Notes: generated by a model not told the origin, from the letters alone. DNA of 50,455 bases from Gemmatimonadota bacterium (GCA_002709665.1 PAQK01000019.1:145245-195699), one strand, 5' to 3'; shown: positions 34,494 to 43,800, numbered from the stretch's first letter. A program made the numbers and translations.

Positions 34494-35059
34494 ATGGACA
34501 TCTTCCTGTTGTCCTGGAAGTGTTGGAAAATGAGCAGCGAATTTCCCTTCAAGGTTGAGACAACAAAAGCGGCTACCGCCGATCGTGAGGCGCAAAGGTG
34601 GCCCGTTCGTTTGAGTCCCGGCAACACATGGGAGCCTGGCCGAACGTGGATTTTCACCGATGGAGGCGGAGCGGGTAGGTATGCAGCAGCGCTCGTGCGT
34701 CCTAACATTGAAGAGCGCCGCGTTACAGGCTGTCGAGAAGGCTCTGCGAACAGCGTCGTCGCAGAGCTGGACGGTATCATTATCGGCCTAGAGCACTCAC
34801 TCCGGGAAAGAAAACTGTCATTGTCTCGGACTATCTCTGGACGGCCTACTACATAAACCGATGGCACAATGTTTACCATACTCATCTCCGTGAAGGCGTA
34901 GCTCGCGCCAGAGAGATAGTCGAGGCCCGCGAGCTCAGTGATGTACTGTTCGTTCACTATGGAGAAGACCCTGCCGATGAGTGTGAGTTTTCCAAATGGA
35001 ACAGGATCGCCCACCAAATGTGCCATCAAGGAAATCTGGCAACATCCGCAGGAGGTTGA
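34494..35059 (+). pseudogene. RNase H-like protein pseudogene (frameshift)
   Basis: From 34494 (or ATG 34530) the frame gives WIFTDGGGAGRYAAALV and NSVVAELDGIIIGLEH, the first two acidic sites of an RNase H fold (the Asp in FTDGG, the Glu in AELDG). After about 34800 the sense frame changes by one base: GKKTVIVSDYLWTAYYINRW carries the third site (SDYLW), then HLREGVARAREIVEARE, and the frame ends at TGA 35057-35059. Neither half alone is a complete domain. The shift point GGGAAAGAAAAC does not form a standard minus-one slippery heptamer in the zero frame, so a single-base indel is more likely than programmed frameshifting. The original product probably handled RNA-DNA hybrids or was a related nuclease; no neighbour clarifies its job. 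Confidence 0.65.
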
Positions 35060-35137
35060 GGCCCCGAAGCTGCCCCCGAGCCTGAGATACTGGCATTCGA
35101 TTCTCGGTTCTGCCAATCTGTATTCAAGGATTCATAC

Positions 35138-36145
35138 GTGTCTTTACAGAACACCCTGATCACCCTTTCACGAAGACCAAAGGGATTCCCCGAACTCGAG
35201 AATTTTCAAACGGTCACTGCTCCTGTCCGACAACTGGATGAAGGCGAGTTCCTTTTGAAAACCCGTTATCTCTCGGTTGATCCCTATCAGCGAGGTCGAA
35301 TGAACGAAGGCGCTTCCTACGCACCAGGGGTCCCGCTGGGAGAGGTAATGACCGGCGGTATCGTTGGTGAAGTCGTCCAATCGAAAAACCCGGACTATCA
35401 CAAGGGCGACGTCATTCAGGCCAATCTCGGATGGCAGTCATATGCCATCTCTGACGGTTCTGGCGCCCGGAAGGTCGACCCAACACTTGCACCCATCTCG
35501 ACCTCCCTCGGCGTGCTGGGAATGCCAGGAGCCACAGCCTATTTCGGTCTCCTTGAAATCGGGCAGCCGCTTTGGGGAGAAACCGTCCTGGTATCGGGTG
35601 CAGCGGGCGCTGTAGGTACCCTCGTCGGTCAAATTGCGAAGATCAAAGGATGTCAAGCCGTCGGAATTGCCGGATCGGACGAAAAGGTCGCCTATATTAC
35701 CAAGGAACTCGGCTTTGACGATGCCTACAACTACAAGACGGCTGGAGACCACGGTGAAGCCTTGCGATCGCGCTGTCCCGACGGCATTGACGTCTACTTC
35801 GACAACGTCGGAGGCGTCATCACGGATGCCGTGTTTCCAAAAATGAATGAAAAAGGTCGCATATCGATTTGCGGTCAGATCTCACAATATAATCTGGAGG
35901 AACCCGATCAGGGCCCGCGACACCTGTGGCATCTCATTGTCAAGCGCCTGCGGGTTCAGGGGTTTCTTGTCTTCGACTTCGCCGACAGATATGTCGAGGC
36001 GCTCACACAAATGGCCGCTTGGGTCAGCGAAGGGAAGCTCAAGTATCGTGAGGACGTCGTCGAGGGCCTCGAGAACGCACCGGCCGCCTTCATCGGTATG
36101 CTTTGCGGAGACAACATTGGGAAACGGCTGGTCAAGGTATCCTGA
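35138..36145 (+). CDS. NADP-dependent MDR-family oxidoreductase (zinc-free, CurA/LTB4DH-like)
   Basis: 335 residues from GTG 35138 (AAGGA seven bases before). It starts NTLITLSRRPKGFPELENF and has RYLSVDPYQRGRMNEG, typical of the leukotriene B4 dehydrogenase/CurA branch of medium-chain reductases. The nucleotide-binding segment ETVLVSGAAGAVGTLVGQIA (AAGAVG, about residues 155-160) and VYFDNVGGVITDAVFPKMN are clear. No structural or catalytic zinc Cys cluster is present. The branch reduces the C=C bond of enones and enals with NADPH. It lies about 30 bases before a PhyH-like dioxygenase, so both may be cotranscribed; the substrate is unknown. Confidence 0.92.
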   Translation: MSLQNTLITLSRRPKGFPELENFQTVTAPVRQLDEGEFLLKTRYLSVDPYQRGRMNEGASYAPGVPLGEVMTGGIVGEVVQSKNPDYHKGDVIQANLGWQSYAISDGSGARKVDPTLAPISTSLGVLGMPGATAYFGLLEIGQPLWGETVLVSGAAGAVGTLVGQIAKIKGCQAVGIAGSDEKVAYITKELGFDDAYNYKTAGDHGEALRSRCPDGIDVYFDNVGGVITDAVFPKMNEKGRISICGQISQYNLEEPDQGPRHLWHLIVKRLRVQGFLVFDFADRYVEALTQMAAWVSEGKLKYREDVVEGLENAPAAFIGMLCGDNIGKRLVKVS

Positions 36146-36174
36146 TCCACCACGTTATCTGGAGAAACACACGA

Positions 36175-36933
36175 ATGGAATTCAGTGAAACGCAGGCCGA
36201 CCACTTCCACCGGAACGGTTTCTTCCTTGTTCAGACCCCTTTCGCCGAGTCTGCAATGCTGGAGATCGAACGGCTCTTCCGAGAGACGGAAGCAGAATGG
36301 AGAGCGACTGACTGGGATTCCGGGTGGAACTCGAGTGCCTGTCGCTTCTTTTTGGTAGGAGAGCCCGCATTTCTTTTGGCCGAACAGCCTGATGTCCTCG
36401 CTGTTGCACGCAAACTTCTGGGCACCGATGATATTCACATTGGCGCCTGCGGCTTTGGTGATGCTTCAGAAAGGGAATCTGTAAATGGTCGACGCCAGGT
36501 ACCCTGGCACGTGGACGGAGGACCCGATATAAAGCAGGTATCGATCCGCACCGCGCTGGACAGACACGACTCCAGCAACGGTCCGCTTCGTGTGTTGCCC
36601 GGTACTCAAGATCATCCAAGAAACAAGATCCAAGAAGATCTCCTGCAACTGGAACTCGCTACAGGTTGGCACGAGGGCGACCACAAGGCACTTTTCGCCA
36701 AACATCCCAACGAAATCGAACTCATACTGGATCCTCGCTGGACCCTGATCTGGACACCCAGTTGCTGGCACGCCACAGGCGAGAAAACGGCTGCGGGTCC
36801 CCGAAGGACCATTTGCTGGAACTACTACCCGGCGGACGGTCGACATAGAGACCGAGAGGCACTCAGGAACATTCTTGACGGTCAATGGCAATCCTGGTCC
36901 AGGGAGAGGAGACGTCTCTGGGGCCTGTCCTGA
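36175..36933 (+). CDS. Phytanoyl-CoA-dioxygenase-like Fe(II)/2-oxoglutarate enzyme
   Basis: About 252 residues from ATG 36175. It begins FSETQADHFHRNGFFLV, typical of PhyH. The iron ligands are visible: His112 and Asp114 in WHVDGGPD and His199 in CWHATGEKT, with Arg211 as the likely 2-oxoglutarate anchor. These non-heme iron enzymes hydroxylate diverse small molecules while decarboxylating 2-oxoglutarate. Proteins of this type are unusually abundant in Poribacteria and Latescibacterota, where substrates are mostly unknown. The frame opens earlier (36103) within the MDR gene, but the homologous start and GGAG at about 36160 favour 36175. Confidence 0.88.
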   Translation: MEFSETQADHFHRNGFFLVQTPFAESAMLEIERLFRETEAEWRATDWDSGWNSSACRFFLVGEPAFLLAEQPDVLAVARKLLGTDDIHIGACGFGDASERESVNGRRQVPWHVDGGPDIKQVSIRTALDRHDSSNGPLRVLPGTQDHPRNKIQEDLLQLELATGWHEGDHKALFAKHPNEIELILDPRWTLIWTPSCWHATGEKTAAGPRRTICWNYYPADGRHRDREALRNILDGQWQSWSRERRRLWGLS

Positions 36934-37051
36934 GCGACGTAATCACGGAGGCCCTCTTTTTTCGAAACCGCCGGGTGCCTTCGGCTCATTATATGGGCCA
37001 TGTCGAACGCCCTTCATTAAAGCCGACACAGATCCTAGGAGGCAACGGACA

Positions 37052-38209
37052 GTGAGAATCACGCACATTGCACCACTTTCGTATACACCCGGCAAACTGG
37101 AGTACTTCCAGTTCATCCGGGGAGGGGTTGGCGCCGACTACCCCCAGAGCCCGGCTTTCTATCGGTTTCCCTCGGGACAGCTCATGATGTTCTGGCATGT
37201 CTACGATTTCGACGAGTGCTCCAGCAACGGCGTTTTGCTGTACTCTTTGTCAGACGACAAGGGGTCGACTTGGTCGGACCCGCAGGTGTACCTGGCCGAT
37301 TTCCCTGGGGGCAAGCTGATGGGAGCCGAGATTCTTAGGCTGCGGAACCGGGACACCGCACTGATGCTCTACGCGCAGACTCGACATTCGATCCAAGTCG
37401 ATCGTCAACGACGGGTTCGAACTGCGGCCAGCGACTACTTTCAGAGTCGAACGCGCCTCTTTATCCGTCGCTCTGACAACGGCGGTGAGCATTTCGGACC
37501 TGCCGAGGAGTTGCCCTATGCGCTGGCTTCCGGCGGAAAGGAGTTATCAGGAATCGGCTTCTACGGCTCGGTAGACCAGGTGCTCCAACTTGAAAGTGGA
37601 CGGATCGTGACGTCATGCTGCTTCATGGACCCCGCCCGCTCCGATGCCGACAAGGGCGGACCTGGACAGCACTATACGGTGGCCTGTTTACTTTCCGAGG
37701 ATCAGGGCAGGACCTGGAGTCGGGGCGGGGAGATCACAGTCGACACTCCTAGAGGGGTGATGGAGACACAGATCGTCGAGACCGAACCCGGACGGCTCTT
37801 TTGCCTGTTCCGAACCCAGGACGGGTATTTGCACCAAACACGGTCGCAAGACGGCGGGCAGACGTGGAGCGCGTCGCAGCGCTCGCCTCTTACTTCGCCC
37901 GAATCCAGGCCAAGGATGATCAAGCTGCTGAGTGAAAACCTCCTGGTGGTGTGGAACAACGTTTCCTCCACTACTCAGGATCCAAGACACCCGATGGTCG
38001 CCACGATTTCTTCTGATGGCGGGATTACGTGGGGTGAACCCCGCATCATCGCAGACGAGACCGGGCCGAATCAGCTGAGCAATCACAACCTCATCCAGAT
38101 AGAGGATGGCCGGATTCTCTTGGGGATCAGCCATTACCGTGCGGTCCGACCCCAGACCAGCGATTTGGATATAGCCCTCTTCGACGAGCAGTGGGTCCAG
38201 AATGGTTGA
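37052..38209 (+). CDS. Sialidase-like six-bladed propeller protein (BNR repeats)
   Basis: About 385 residues from GTG 37052, which follows AGGAGG by nine bases; the frame is open further upstream across the previous gene's end but without a start site there. At least four Asp boxes (S-x-D-x-G-x-T-W) are visible: SDDKGSTWSDP, SEDQGRTWSRG, SQDGGQTWSAS and SSDGGITWGEP. These pack propeller blades in sialidases and related exo-hydrolases. LQIESGRI-type turns (LQLESGRIVTS, IQIEDGRILLG) repeat with the same phase. No signal peptide is seen. Catalytic identity (Arg triad, Tyr, Glu) cannot be settled by eye, so it may be an exo-sialidase or only a carbohydrate-binding propeller. Confidence 0.82.
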   Translation: MRITHIAPLSYTPGKLEYFQFIRGGVGADYPQSPAFYRFPSGQLMMFWHVYDFDECSSNGVLLYSLSDDKGSTWSDPQVYLADFPGGKLMGAEILRLRNRDTALMLYAQTRHSIQVDRQRRVRTAASDYFQSRTRLFIRRSDNGGEHFGPAEELPYALASGGKELSGIGFYGSVDQVLQLESGRIVTSCCFMDPARSDADKGGPGQHYTVACLLSEDQGRTWSRGGEITVDTPRGVMETQIVETEPGRLFCLFRTQDGYLHQTRSQDGGQTWSASQRSPLTSPESRPRMIKLLSENLLVVWNNVSSTTQDPRHPMVATISSDGGITWGEPRIIADETGPNQLSNHNLIQIEDGRILLGISHYRAVRPQTSDLDIALFDEQWVQNG

Positions 38210-38388
38210 TCGCCTTCAACTTGGCCGCTGACACGTCAAATTGTAGCGTCGACGCTTATCCGCCCTTTGATTCCTGGAACAATAGAACGAAAAGAACCGT
38301 CTAACTAGTCGCTGAGGGAGACACCGCGAAAGGATCGAGATAGCGTTGCGGAGGTCTTGTCCATCAGAGACTGACATCTGGAGAGCGC

Positions 38389-39687
38389 TTGCAGCTTATG
38401 CGCGCTTTGGTGCAGGTTTCGCTCGCGCCAAAGTGCCTCAATGGAGCCTTGAGTGATTTGCCCCTGAACCTCGAAATCAAGAAGGACATCCTGATCCCGG
38501 CCGGAGAAAATCCTGATGATCACGAGTTTTTCTGGGCGGTGAACTATGCCTACACCAGCAACTTCGGTCAGGAATTAATGATGACGGTCGTGCGACGCAA
38601 GTCCTCCGGCGGTGATAACTGGAGACAGCGACAGAGCACAAACCAGCGCATGATCTCCCACGACAACGGCGCAACCTGGCATCCGCACGGACCGGAGATT
38701 CCCGGGGGCAGCTACGAGAGAAAGGACACCACGCTGGCGTGGATGCACTTTCTAGATCAATCCGAGGATCTGTTGCTGTCGTTGCATCAGACCAGCCGGC
38801 CGCATCCCGGCGATGGCGAATGGGCAACCGCGCTCAAGTATGAAGTTTCGCACGACAAAGGGCAATCTTGGGGTCCATTACGACAGATCATATCTCCCGA
38901 CAGCGCCTGCGATGAGATCCACTGGATGCCGGGCATCACCGACAGCTACCAATACATAGGTGTCGATCAGTCCCCATTCATCCGTCTCGACGACGGAACG
39001 ATTGTGCTGGGTTTTACAGTGCATCCTCCGAATCCCGATTATCCCCGTGAGCAGTTCTATGTCGGTGCCGTCTTTCTCAGGGGGAGATGGAACGAGGATC
39101 GAACGGAGCTTTCGTGGAAAGCGGGCGACGTCGTGCAGGTACCTCCCGAGGTGTCCCATTATGGCGCCTGCGAGCCGGATCTGCTGCACCTGGGAGGTCA
39201 GCGACTGCTCACGACGCTGCGTGTCCAGGGCGAAGAAGGTCCGCCTGAGCGCTTCAGTTCCCGTCACTGGTCGATTTCGGAGGACGGGGGAAAAACGTGG
39301 ACCGATCCGGAGATGCTGTGTTACGAGGACGGATCGAGGGTGTGTGTGCCAGCCAGCCTAGCGGCGTTTGAAAAACACCCTCATACGGGCAAAGTGTACT
39401 GGTTCACCAACATCCTCGATCATCCAGTTAACAGGCAGCTGCCACGCTATCCGCTGGCCATGGCGGAGATGGATACGGATCGGTTTTGCCTGATCAAAGA
39501 TTCGGTCACCGTGATACAGGATTTACCCACAGACGCGCCTGAGGATCGAGGGTATACCAACTTCGGACACTATGTCGATCGGATGACCGGCGAGTTTGTT
39601 TTGACCCCGGCCGAAGCACCGAAGTTCAGCACGAGAGATTTCAGAGCGGATACCGTCCGCTATAGAATCAAAGTGCTGTCCGGATGA
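38389..39687 (+). CDS. Sialidase-like propeller protein (second intact copy)
   Basis: About 432 residues if read from TTG 38389 (GGAGA six bases upstream); ATG 38398 is an alternative, and the first 25 residues do not look conserved, so the start is uncertain. Asp boxes SHDNGATWHP, SHDKGQSWGP and SEDGGKTWTDP are visible, along with IRLDDGTIVLGF and YVGAVFLRGRWNEDR, which resemble the sialidase/neuraminidase family found in sugar-utilising environmental bacteria. It shares only the fold with its upstream neighbour. No signal peptide is recognised. The gap 38210-38388 holds no gene. It is followed by gmhB in the same orientation, but a functional link between the two is not evident. Confidence 0.8.
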   Translation: MQLMRALVQVSLAPKCLNGALSDLPLNLEIKKDILIPAGENPDDHEFFWAVNYAYTSNFGQELMMTVVRRKSSGGDNWRQRQSTNQRMISHDNGATWHPHGPEIPGGSYERKDTTLAWMHFLDQSEDLLLSLHQTSRPHPGDGEWATALKYEVSHDKGQSWGPLRQIISPDSACDEIHWMPGITDSYQYIGVDQSPFIRLDDGTIVLGFTVHPPNPDYPREQFYVGAVFLRGRWNEDRTELSWKAGDVVQVPPEVSHYGACEPDLLHLGGQRLLTTLRVQGEEGPPERFSSRHWSISEDGGKTWTDPEMLCYEDGSRVCVPASLAAFEKHPHTGKVYWFTNILDHPVNRQLPRYPLAMAEMDTDRFCLIKDSVTVIQDLPTDAPEDRGYTNFGHYVDRMTGEFVLTPAEAPKFSTRDFRADTVRYRIKVLSG

Positions 39688-39752
39688 AGCATCGTTGATG
39701 CGGTGTCCTCACCGTAGGTGCGACCCATAGCGAAAGACCAGGATAGCCAACC

Positions 39753-40307
39753 ATGACGAGCAACCGACAAGGGAATTCTCGACCTGCCGTGTTCCTGGAT
39801 CGGGACGGTACTATCATTGAGGACCGTGGAGATCTTTCCGATCCGACCCAGGTGGTGTTCTTCAAGGATACCAGCTCCGCGCTTCGCCGCCTGGCTGACC
39901 ACTTCGCTTTGTTCATCGTGACGAATCAGTCAGGTGTGGCCAAAGGTACCATCACCATTCAAGACGTACAGCGGGTGAATGACTACGTCGAGGAGTACGT
40001 CGCTTCGGCAGGCGCTCCGATTGCCTCAACCTATGTCTGCCCTCACCAGAGTTCCTCGGGCTGCAAGTGCATCAAGCCAAACCCCTACTTCCTGAAAGAG
40101 GCGGAACGCGAATTCAACATAGACCTCCAACGCTCTTTCACGATCGGTGATCACCCCTGTGATGTTGAACTTGCCACGCAGGTGGAAGCCACAGGCATAT
40201 TTGTACTTACCGGCCACGGGAGGAATCATCGTGAAGAAATCCCATCGCAGACTATAGTCGCCGAAGGAATTCGCGAGGCTGCCGAGCATATTCTTGCATC
40301 AGTCTGA
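39753..40307 (+). CDS. gmhB: D-glycero-beta-D-manno-heptose 1,7-bisphosphate 7-phosphatase (GmhB)
   Basis: 184 residues of the HAD-IIIA type. The motif FLDRDGTI (Asp16 nucleophile, Asp18) is at residues 14-21, IVTNQSGVAKG follows at 55-65, and the zinc-binding loop CPHQSSSGCKC uses Cys96, His98, Cys104 and Cys106, diagnostic for GmhB. KPNPYFL (about 108) and TIGDHPCDV (about 127) complete the HAD signature. It dephosphorylates heptose 1,7-bisphosphate at C7 in the ADP-heptose pathway for lipopolysaccharide inner core or S-layer glycans. No gmhA, hldE or rfaD gene lies in the window, so it is an isolated copy, which makes a different sugar phosphate possible. Its presence suggests a Gram-negative envelope. 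Confidence 0.9.
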   Translation: MTSNRQGNSRPAVFLDRDGTIIEDRGDLSDPTQVVFFKDTSSALRRLADHFALFIVTNQSGVAKGTITIQDVQRVNDYVEEYVASAGAPIASTYVCPHQSSSGCKCIKPNPYFLKEAEREFNIDLQRSFTIGDHPCDVELATQVEATGIFVLTGHGRNHREEIPSQTIVAEGIREAAEHILASV

Positions 40308-40689
40308 AGACAAATGGCGGAAAAAACGGACACGTGAGAGTAGGTTAGCAGTCCCGCCAAGATGGTGTCCAGGAAAGTTGACCAGGCGTTTGACCGCTAC
40401 TTCTACAAAGTGCCCTCCGAACAGCCTCCCTCCAACCGTCCCAAAGCAGTATATTCCTCACTGATTGTAAGTTGTTTGCCCAAACGCTCATCCATTTCTT
40501 GCATTGGACCTGAATGTCCAAACCTAACATTCCCGGAACTGAATTACCGGAAGCCTATCGCGGCACCCCTCCCATTGATTGATCAGACCAGCCGAATGAT
40601 GGGGATTGTCCAGGCCCACGCGACTTACGAAATTGCTGAGTGTAGGAAGACAGGTAAGGCAGCTCGAAAAGCTATAAAGAGGGGATCTA
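40308..40689. other. 382-base gap, no supported gene
   Basis: Between gmhB and the metallo-beta-lactamase-fold gene no reading frame of either strand looks like a protein. A small inverted repeat TTGGAC-N6-GTCCAA lies at 40504-40521 and could be an operator for the next gene; that is weak. The segment may be eroded coding sequence, but I recognise no family in it. Confidence 0.4.
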
Positions 40690-41565
40690 ATGAAGCTGCA
40701 CATGCTTGGAACAGGTGGTCCTCGTCCTTTCCACCTGGGAGAACGCTACGGAACGTCCTGCATTCTCGAGCTCGACGGAGACCGTATACTGGTTGATTGC
40801 GGTCCGGCCACAACTTACAAGATGGCTCGAATGGGAATGCGACCAACGCAGATCGATTCGGTTTTTCTCACTCACCATCATTCGGATCACATCATCGATT
40901 TCCCATGCTTTGCCCTTCTTCGGTTTGATCTCGACCCCGGCGACCTCCCTCCTCTCAGAGTCTTCGGTCCCCCTCCCACTGTCAAGTTCGTCGATCGCCT
41001 TTTCGGTAAGGAGGGCGCCTTCCTACCTGACATCGTTGCACGTAGGGAACACCCCATCAGCCATCACGGACACGTAGGCAGAGGCGGAACGCTTCCCCGT
41101 CCGGGCTTGAAGGTCCAGGCGTTAGATCTGGAATCTGGCGCGACTGTCGAAGGGAAGTGTTGGAAGGCCAAAGCCGTGCAGGTTCCTCACGTAGACCCCT
41201 ACCTGACATCGTTGGCTTACCGAATCGATTCAGATAACGGCAGCGTGCTCTTCTTGTGTGACTCTGCCGACTGCCCCGAGCTCAGACAGCTCGCCAAAGG
41301 GGTGAATACGTTTGTAACAGGACTTTCTGTGCGTAATTTCAAGGAGACTCCAGAAGATGCGTCGCATCCGATCAGGGGCGTCAGTGCGGATATCTCCGAG
41401 GTCGTAGACATCGCCACAGAAGCTGGAGTATCCAGGATCGTGGTTATCCACTGCGGTTCACCGAACAGCGAAGAGATCGTGGACAGGCTGCACCGGGGGT
41501 ATGGAGAGAAGGGCTTCGGCGGTAGTGTGGTGCGCCCGGATGAACTGACAACTGTTGACCTATAG
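40690..41565 (+). CDS. Metallo-beta-lactamase-fold hydrolase, RNase Z-like branch
   Basis: 291 residues. LTHHHSDHI (residues 60-68) is the HxHxDH zinc motif (His62, His64, Asp66, His67). The start MKLHMLGTGGPRP and ILVDCGPATTYKM are characteristic of the RNase Z/arylsulfatase-like branch of the superfamily. Later metal ligands fit VPHVDPYLTSLAYRI (about residue 165) and LFLCDSADC (Asp near 188), with VIHCG (about residue 255) as the last His. Substrates of this branch range from tRNA 3' ends to sulfate esters and cyclic nucleotides, so the target cannot be named. GAGGGG lies upstream of the ATG. Confidence 0.85.
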   Translation: MKLHMLGTGGPRPFHLGERYGTSCILELDGDRILVDCGPATTYKMARMGMRPTQIDSVFLTHHHSDHIIDFPCFALLRFDLDPGDLPPLRVFGPPPTVKFVDRLFGKEGAFLPDIVARREHPISHHGHVGRGGTLPRPGLKVQALDLESGATVEGKCWKAKAVQVPHVDPYLTSLAYRIDSDNGSVLFLCDSADCPELRQLAKGVNTFVTGLSVRNFKETPEDASHPIRGVSADISEVVDIATEAGVSRIVVIHCGSPNSEEIVDRLHRGYGEKGFGGSVVRPDELTTVDL

Positions 41566-41623
41566 GTTCTGAACAGGCCATTACAGAAGTCGAAAGTGTC
41601 CCAAACAGAAAGGAGTTCAGCAG

Positions 41624-42688
41624 ATGGCCACCCACAGTGTACCAAGGGACCACTTACTGGAACGCCAACACCAGTTCGAAAGACCGAAACCAGAGGATGT
41701 AGCGGAGTGCTTCAGGAATGTGCACCAGATATCCGAGGCACAATACCAGGGTGACGGCTCCTGGGGAGAGAGTCCGTTGGGGCCGGACTATACACCAATG
41801 TACAGAAACACCGCATGGCGGATCGTCGGTTATGTGAACGCACTTAGGGTCGAGGACAATGACCTATACAAGCAGCGGATGGAAGAGGGTGCGGCCTACC
41901 TGCTAAAGGAACAGCAGGAAAATGGAAGCTACCTGTGGTGGTGCCACGAGACGCATGGACATCCGGATACCGATCACCTATTATTCTGTTCGGCAAACCC
42001 CGGCGTGGCGTTGCTTGAAATGTACAAACTAACGGATAACGAGAAATACCTGGACGGATCCCGCAGGGCGGCCGACTGGGCTGTAGGGCACCCGATATCT
42101 CCCAACAACAACTACAACTCCTTCTCGGTGTGGCATCTCTGCGAACTTTACAAAGTCACGAGGGAAGAAAAGTACCTGGAATCGGCGATTCACAAGAATA
42201 AAGAAGGCGGATTTCCTCGACAGGAACCGAACGGCGCCTGGGCAGGACACAACGCCTGGATCTTCTATCACGCAATCATCATACGTGGGTTTGCAGCTGT
42301 CTACGGTGTGCTTCCCGAGGGCCACGAGGCGAAAGAGGAGCTGAAACCATTCACCATCTCAGCAGTCAACCACCTGCTTGAAGAACAACGTGAGAATGGT
42401 CACTTCAGATCGTGCTGGGACCCTGAAGAATGGGAGAAATCGCGAGACCCTGACAGCCACTATAGACATAACAAGCCCGACATCTATGATCCTCACGCAT
42501 TGGACGCATTGATAAGGATCTCCGACAACACTGAATTCGACGTTTCGAACGCGATCTACGGAGCGCTCGGATCCCCAATGCCCGAGGGACTGGATGGACA
42601 GGGCAAGATCAAGAAGACGCTTGAGGGAGAAGGGATGATTCAACTGTCGTATGGCGCCGGGATGAGGTGGCTGTCAGAGGCGGAATAG
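41624..42688 (+). CDS. Alpha/alpha-toroid (six-hairpin) protein of unknown function
   Basis: 354 residues. The pattern of paired helices with repeated motifs (YRNTAWRIVGYVNAL, EGAAYLLKEQQENGSYLWW, SANPGVALLEMYKLT, SRRAADWAVGH, SFSVWHLCELYKVT, LIRISDN) is that of a six-hairpin glycosidase- or terpenoid-cyclase-like toroid. Trp and Tyr are abundant around the presumed central cleft (DGSWGES, WWCHETHGH, GAWAGHNAWIFYH). I do not recognise a specific glycoside hydrolase or lyase family, and no clear catalytic pair can be named. It lies between the metallo-hydrolase and the broken nucleotidyltransferase. AAAGGAG precedes the ATG by about nine bases. No signal peptide. Confidence 0.55.
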   Translation: MATHSVPRDHLLERQHQFERPKPEDVAECFRNVHQISEAQYQGDGSWGESPLGPDYTPMYRNTAWRIVGYVNALRVEDNDLYKQRMEEGAAYLLKEQQENGSYLWWCHETHGHPDTDHLLFCSANPGVALLEMYKLTDNEKYLDGSRRAADWAVGHPISPNNNYNSFSVWHLCELYKVTREEKYLESAIHKNKEGGFPRQEPNGAWAGHNAWIFYHAIIIRGFAAVYGVLPEGHEAKEELKPFTISAVNHLLEEQRENGHFRSCWDPEEWEKSRDPDSHYRHNKPDIYDPHALDALIRISDNTEFDVSNAIYGALGSPMPEGLDGQGKIKKTLEGEGMIQLSYGAGMRWLSEAE

Positions 42689-42745
42689 AATACAGGGGAT
42701 AGGTCAAATACTCTGTAGTCACCTGTCCCTCTGAACTGGCGCAAT

Positions 42746-43800
42746 GTGGGGATGAACTTGATATCTCTGCTCAGCACAACTGGCAATTCAGACCTGGATG
42801 CCATTGTTCTTGGTGGGGTTGGCATAGTCGAATCGGCGTTTGCAGGACGTATACAGGGTTACTATCTGGTTGGCAGTTACTATTCTGGTGACGCTATTCC
42901 TGGCAGTGATGTTGATGTGATTGTCGTTCCCAAGGGGTGGCTAGATGCCCAAGATATCGAACGCTTCAATGAATTGAAGATCTCCTGTTCGTTGACCAGT
43001 CCAATTCGGCTTGATTTCCGGCTCTGTATCGCGGATGAGAGAGACTACCAGACCCACCTCTTGAAGAATCACAGCTTCGTGCTATTCGTTACCGATACCC
43101 ATCACAGTATGCCCGATGTGCCACCTCCGCACATCACGACACTGATGTAGGATTTCGTGGGTTCGTTGAAGACGATCCGCGCCATCGAATCTTGGCCCAA
43201 GTATCTTGCCTATCCCCTCACAAATCCGGATCCGGATGGTGAGTTCTTCGGATATAATCTCAATGGCATCATGCTGAATGATTATCCATTGGACAACTTT
43301 TTGCCTGGTACCCGTATTTTGATTCACCACTTACTATTGGGTGACGAACTTCTCGCGGGGATGCGAGTCGCCCATCAAATTATATCTCGACAGCAGACGA
43401 TTACCAACTATGAAGCCACAGTCGGGGATGAATGGGCATCAGTAATCCGAGAGGCCGTTGAACGATGTCGAAACATCTGGTTCTACAAGGCACCTCAAAT
43501 TGGTGAAGACCGGTCCTATCTACGACAGCTCTGCTGGAAGGCACTTGACTTCGATAACCGAATTGTCAGCAGATGCCAACTCAAATGCAGAAGCTTCTTC
43601 TCAGTGATTGCGAGATCGATCTATTGTCCGCAATACGGTCAAGCGGCGAAAGTGTTCTTGTCAATATGGAGGTGTATTCATTACTTACGTCTATCGTTGA
43701 TGATGAACGGAGTGGCGTACGTCAAATAGCCGGGGAAAGTTTGGCGCGACTGGATGATCCAGTTGATCCTGATAAGGAGCTCAGCGGCAGTGACCCCTGA
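42746..43800 (+). pseudogene. Nucleotidyltransferase-domain gene broken by TAG and a frameshift
   Basis: The first 134 codons encode YYLVGSYYSGDAIPGSDVDVIVV, the GS-D-D motif of MNT/aminoglycoside-adenylyltransferase-like nucleotidyltransferases. TAG at 43148-43150 interrupts, and the same frame continues with VGSLKTIRAIESWP and FGYNLNGIMLNDYPLDNF, GTRILIHHLLLGDELLAGM and RQQTITNYEATVGDEWA, a helical domain expected on the same protein. Near 43570 the sense frame moves by one base, giving LLLSDCEIDLLSAIRS and VRQIAGESLARLD up to TGA at 43798-43800. The original product probably transferred a nucleotide to an unknown small molecule or protein. It ends 15 bases before the aldo/keto reductase gene. 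Confidence 0.75.

Noticed and set aside
34795-34815. Programmed minus-one frameshifting in the RNase H-like gene
   Set aside because: No in-frame X-XXY-YYZ slippery heptamer is found at the change point, and no clear downstream stimulatory structure is seen.
34472-35116. A 214-codon minus-strand frame over the RNase H-like relic
   Set aside because: The plus strand carries the recognisable RNase H motifs; the minus frame resembles no family.
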